From JAIRLS01 sp031551935 (GTDB taxonomy: Bacteria > Bacteroidota > Bacteroidia > Bacteroidales > UBA4181), in contig JAVBMZ010000136.1 of NCBI GenBank assembly GCA_031551935.1, positions 1-26,461 on the forward strand: a DNA stretch of 26,461 bases, in the 5' to 3' direction. Both the position numbers and the translations under genes were made by a program. Shown here piece after piece: positions 24,113 through 26,461 of the stretch. Numbering within the stretch: the first letter of the stretch is position 1; each line of letters opens with the position of its first letter. A model generated the notes under the pieces. It ran no database searches and had not been told where the DNA came from. It worked only from the letters and a program-made list of their open reading frames with translations.

Positions 24113-25507
24113 CTATAAACTCCTTGGGTCGGTAATTTTTCCTGTTAGGGCTGCTGCTGCTGCAACCAATGGACCTGCCAACAAGGTGCGTGAACCAGGA
24201 CCTTGCCGTCCTTCGAAGTTTCGGTTAGAGGTCGATACAGCATACATTCCAGTGGGACCTTTATCCTCATTCATAGCCAGACATGCCGAACAACCCGGTT
24301 GGCGCAATTCAAAACCAGCCTCTTCCAGTATCTTATCCAAACCTTCGGTGCGAACTTGCCGTTCTACAGTCCCTGATCCTGGTACCAGCCATGCTACCAC
24401 ATTCGGATTTTTCTGATGACCTTTTACGAAATTAGTAAATTCACGGAAATCCTCGATACGCCCATTGGTACAACTGCCCAGAAAGACATATTGTATCGGG
24501 TGGCCTATCAGTTTTTGCCCGGGAGTGAACCCCATGTATTGTAACGCTTTGTCGAAGGTAATCTTGTCGTTGCCCGTTAATTCTTTTCCCTCGGGAACGT
24601 TACCGGTGAGTTTCATGCCCATGCCGGGATTGGTTCCGTAAGTGATCATTGGTTCAATGTCTGTGGCATCAAATGAATATACTTTATCGAATTCGGCACC
24701 TTCGTCGGTTTTCAGCGTTTTCCAGTAGGTGACGGCCTTATCCCATTCTTTACCTTTAGGAGCATATTCGCGGCCTTTAAAGTATTCGAAGGTTTTTTCA
24801 TCAGGAGCAATCAAACCGCCACGTGCCCCCATTTCAATGCTCATGTTACATACCGTCATGCGACCTTCCATACTCAATGAACGAATAGCAGAACCTGCAA
24901 ATTCTACAAAATAACCGGTTCCTCCGCCTGCGGTGAGCTTGGAGATGATATACAATACGATGTCTTTGGCAGTGACGCATTTACCCAATTTTCCATTCAC
25001 TTCTATCAACATGCGTTTAGGTTTGGGTTGCATGATACATTGCGAAGCCAGCACCATTTCCACTTCGCTGGTACCGATACCAAAGGCGATGCTTCCGTAA
25101 GCGCCATGCGTAGAAGTGTGACTGTCACCGCATACAATAGTCATCCCCGGAAGAGTGATTCCCAATTCTGGGCCTACCACATGTACTACGCCTTGCTTGG
25201 GATTCCCTAAACCAAAATAGGTGATACCATGATTTTTGGCATTGCGAGCGAGTGTTTCCACCTGTATGCGCGACATTTCTTCGACAATAGGCAAATGTTG
25301 GTTAAGGGTGGGTACATTATGGTCGCACGTGGCGAAAGTTTGTTGTGGTCGGGCAACTTTAATGCCCCGGCGGTCAAGGCCGGCAAATGCTTGTGGACTG
25401 GTGACTTCGTGTACTAAGTGACGATCGATGTACAACACGTCGGGGCCGCCATCGATATGCTTTACTACATGGCTGTCCCAAATCTTATCAAATACGGTTT
25501 TCTTCAT
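24113..25507 (-). CDS. leuC: 3-isopropylmalate dehydratase large subunit
   Basis: A 464-residue aconitase-family subunit carrying the catalytic [4Fe-4S] cluster. The cluster cysteines are seen in GSCTNGRIEDF (near 342) and GCSACLAMNED (two Cys near 405). Other family motifs are CDHNVPT, CGDSHTSTHGAYGSIAFGIGTSEVE and SNRNFEGRQGPGSRT. Length is standard. It is the first gene of the operon in this window, 28 nt downstream of the broken retropepsin gene on the same strand. No good TAnnTTTG promoter is seen in that short gap, so transcription may come from further upstream. Confidence 0.97.
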   Translation of the reverse strand: MKKTVFDKIWDSHVVKHIDGGPDVLYIDRHLVHEVTSPQAFAGLDRRGIKVARPQQTFATCDHNVPTLNQHLPIVEEMSRIQVETLARNAKNHGITYFGLGNPKQGVVHVVGPELGITLPGMTIVCGDSHTSTHGAYGSIAFGIGTSEVEMVLASQCIMQPKPKRMLIEVNGKLGKCVTAKDIVLYIISKLTAGGGTGYFVEFAGSAIRSLSMEGRMTVCNMSIEMGARGGLIAPDEKTFEYFKGREYAPKGKEWDKAVTYWKTLKTDEGAEFDKVYSFDATDIEPMITYGTNPGMGMKLTGNVPEGKELTGNDKITFDKALQYMGFTPGQKLIGHPIQYVFLGSCTNGRIEDFREFTNFVKGHQKNPNVVAWLVPGSGTVERQVRTEGLDKILEEAGFELRQPGCSACLAMNEDKGPTGMYAVSTSNRNFEGRQGPGSRTLLAGPLVAAAAALTGKITDPRSL

Positions 25508-25535
25508 TTCAAATATTTAATTTTCTTTATCAATT

Positions 25536-26461
25536 CTATTCTTTTCTGTCTCCGAAAGTCAGATACATGCTTTCTAAATTCAATATCATTTCATCAAAAT
25601 GCATCAATACATCCTGTCCCAAATTGCCGTCAAACTCTTTGTCAAATGAATATTCACGGGTTTCCACATCGATTGACGGGAGTGCCATTTGGTATTTCCC
25701 GATTTTGAACGGCACTTCGCTAATATATATACTTCGGTTTCAATGATTCCTCCGGCACCGCCCCTTCTTCTATTTTCCTTGGTTCCTTTTTTTAGTATCC
25801 TTTCTTGGTGTGTGTCGAAATATTTTTTGGAAAGTTCCGAAGTTACCGCACCGGTATCCATGCAGAAAAGTAAGGTGTCCTGGTCCGATATCAATTGAAC
25901 GACAGGAGAAAGGCCATCCAGAAATATATTATGCAAGGTTTGTTTTACCGGTGTTTGTGGAACAATAATGCTTCCGGTCTTGTCTATCCTTATTTCTTTC
26001 ATTTGGTACATAACAGGAAATCCGATGACTCCGTGAATATAATAATTCACTTCGGGAATGGACAATTGCTCGTCAGGGATGATAAGAAAAGCAACATTTT
26101 CGAACAATAAGTCGTTTATCCGAAGGCTATCGGCAATGCCCACTTTCATTGGTACATGATTGCCTGTAGATGATCCCACCTGTACGGATCCTTCTGATGG
26201 TTTGATTCCCATTTGACTGGCACAACTTTCAGTGATGACAGAAAGATTGGCACCCGTATCGAAAACAAAGTCTTCGCTCACACCATTGCAGATAACTTGC
26301 ATGGTAATGTGGTTAAATTCATTCTTTTTGATGGGAATGGTTACATCTTTGTTGTGATGGATTTTTTGCGGTGGAGCATCGGTCAACAATTCAAACAACG
26401 GATATGACCTTTGTAAGTCTTCCAGGTCTGCGCTGTCTGTTACATGAGTATATGAATCGAA
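25536..26461 (-). pseudogene. Retropepsin-like aspartic protease, frameshifted and cut by the window edge
   Basis: A bilobed retropepsin-like protease with two active-site motifs, FDTGANLSVI and MDTGAVTSEL, and GVIGFPVMYQMKEIRI between them. Read strictly, the frame runs 26398-25604 and ends in unrelated sequence. After a TATATATAT run at 25722-25732 a different frame continues as SEVPFKIGKYQMALPSIDV, then DGNLGQDVLMHFDEMILNLES, and stops at 25538-25536. This matches my memory of the family's C-terminus. A second shift near 26400 (CCC) joins an upstream frame, DSADLEDLQRSYP, to LFELLTDAPPQ. It is either a decaying gene or sequence error. The 5' end lies outside the window. Confidence 0.72.

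Overview
The window reads as chromosomal DNA of a Bacteroidota bacterium, most likely a Bacteroidales member. The evidence is the three-gene b558-type succinate dehydrogenase/fumarate reductase operon, lipoprotein families typical of the phylum, a GldI-like FKBP lipoprotein behind an NrnA-like phosphoesterase, the near absence of Shine-Dalgarno sites with A-rich leaders instead, and one good match to the Bacteroidota promoter (TTG, about 20 nt, TAnnTTTG). Genus cannot be fixed from sequence alone.

Layout. 1-228 (-): truncated N-terminus of an exported RHS/YD-type wall or surface protein. 229-965: non-coding, with a nested GC-rich repeat. 966-2033 (+): butyrate kinase without an adjacent phosphotransbutyrylase. 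2222-5005 (-): DNA polymerase I. 5264-6589 (-): two lipoproteins (NTF2/DUF4878-like and DUF3298/RsiV-like). 6843-7448 (+): HdeD/DUF308 membrane protein. 7755-11312 (+): frdC-frdA-frdB with its own promoter and a strong terminator. 11392-17004 (-): tetR-tolC-hlyD-permease-permease efflux operon. 17616-19203 (+): nrnA-gldI overlapping pair. 19244-25507 (-): amino-acid operon leuC-ilvE-lysA-leuD-leuA-like. 25536-26461 (-): retropepsin-like protease gene broken by apparent frameshifts and cut by the window end.

How the genes work together. FrdCAB couples the quinone pool to succinate/fumarate and is central to anaerobic energy metabolism in this group; butyrate kinase could make ATP from butyryl- or branched-chain acyl-phosphate. 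LeuC/LeuD and the LeuA-family synthase extend 2-oxo acids, and IlvE transaminates the branched-chain products; LysA is a metabolic outsider in this operon. The efflux operon has all parts of a tripartite ABC-2 exporter except an ATPase.

Most notable. (1) An ~85 bp imperfect palindrome family (TAGAACAC...GTGTTCTA) occupies three consecutive junctions of the leu operon. In two of them it supplies the stop codon of the gene before it, and a half copy lies between tolC and hlyD. (2) IlvE's conserved N-terminus can only be completed with a CTG start. (3) lysA is clearly more AT-rich than its operon neighbours. (4) The retropepsin gene carries a frameshift inside a TA-dinucleotide run. (5) A palindromic TTAATGTATA-type array lies between tetR and nrnA. 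I found no clear candidate for a wholly new defence or mobile system; the repeat/operon architecture is the best lead.
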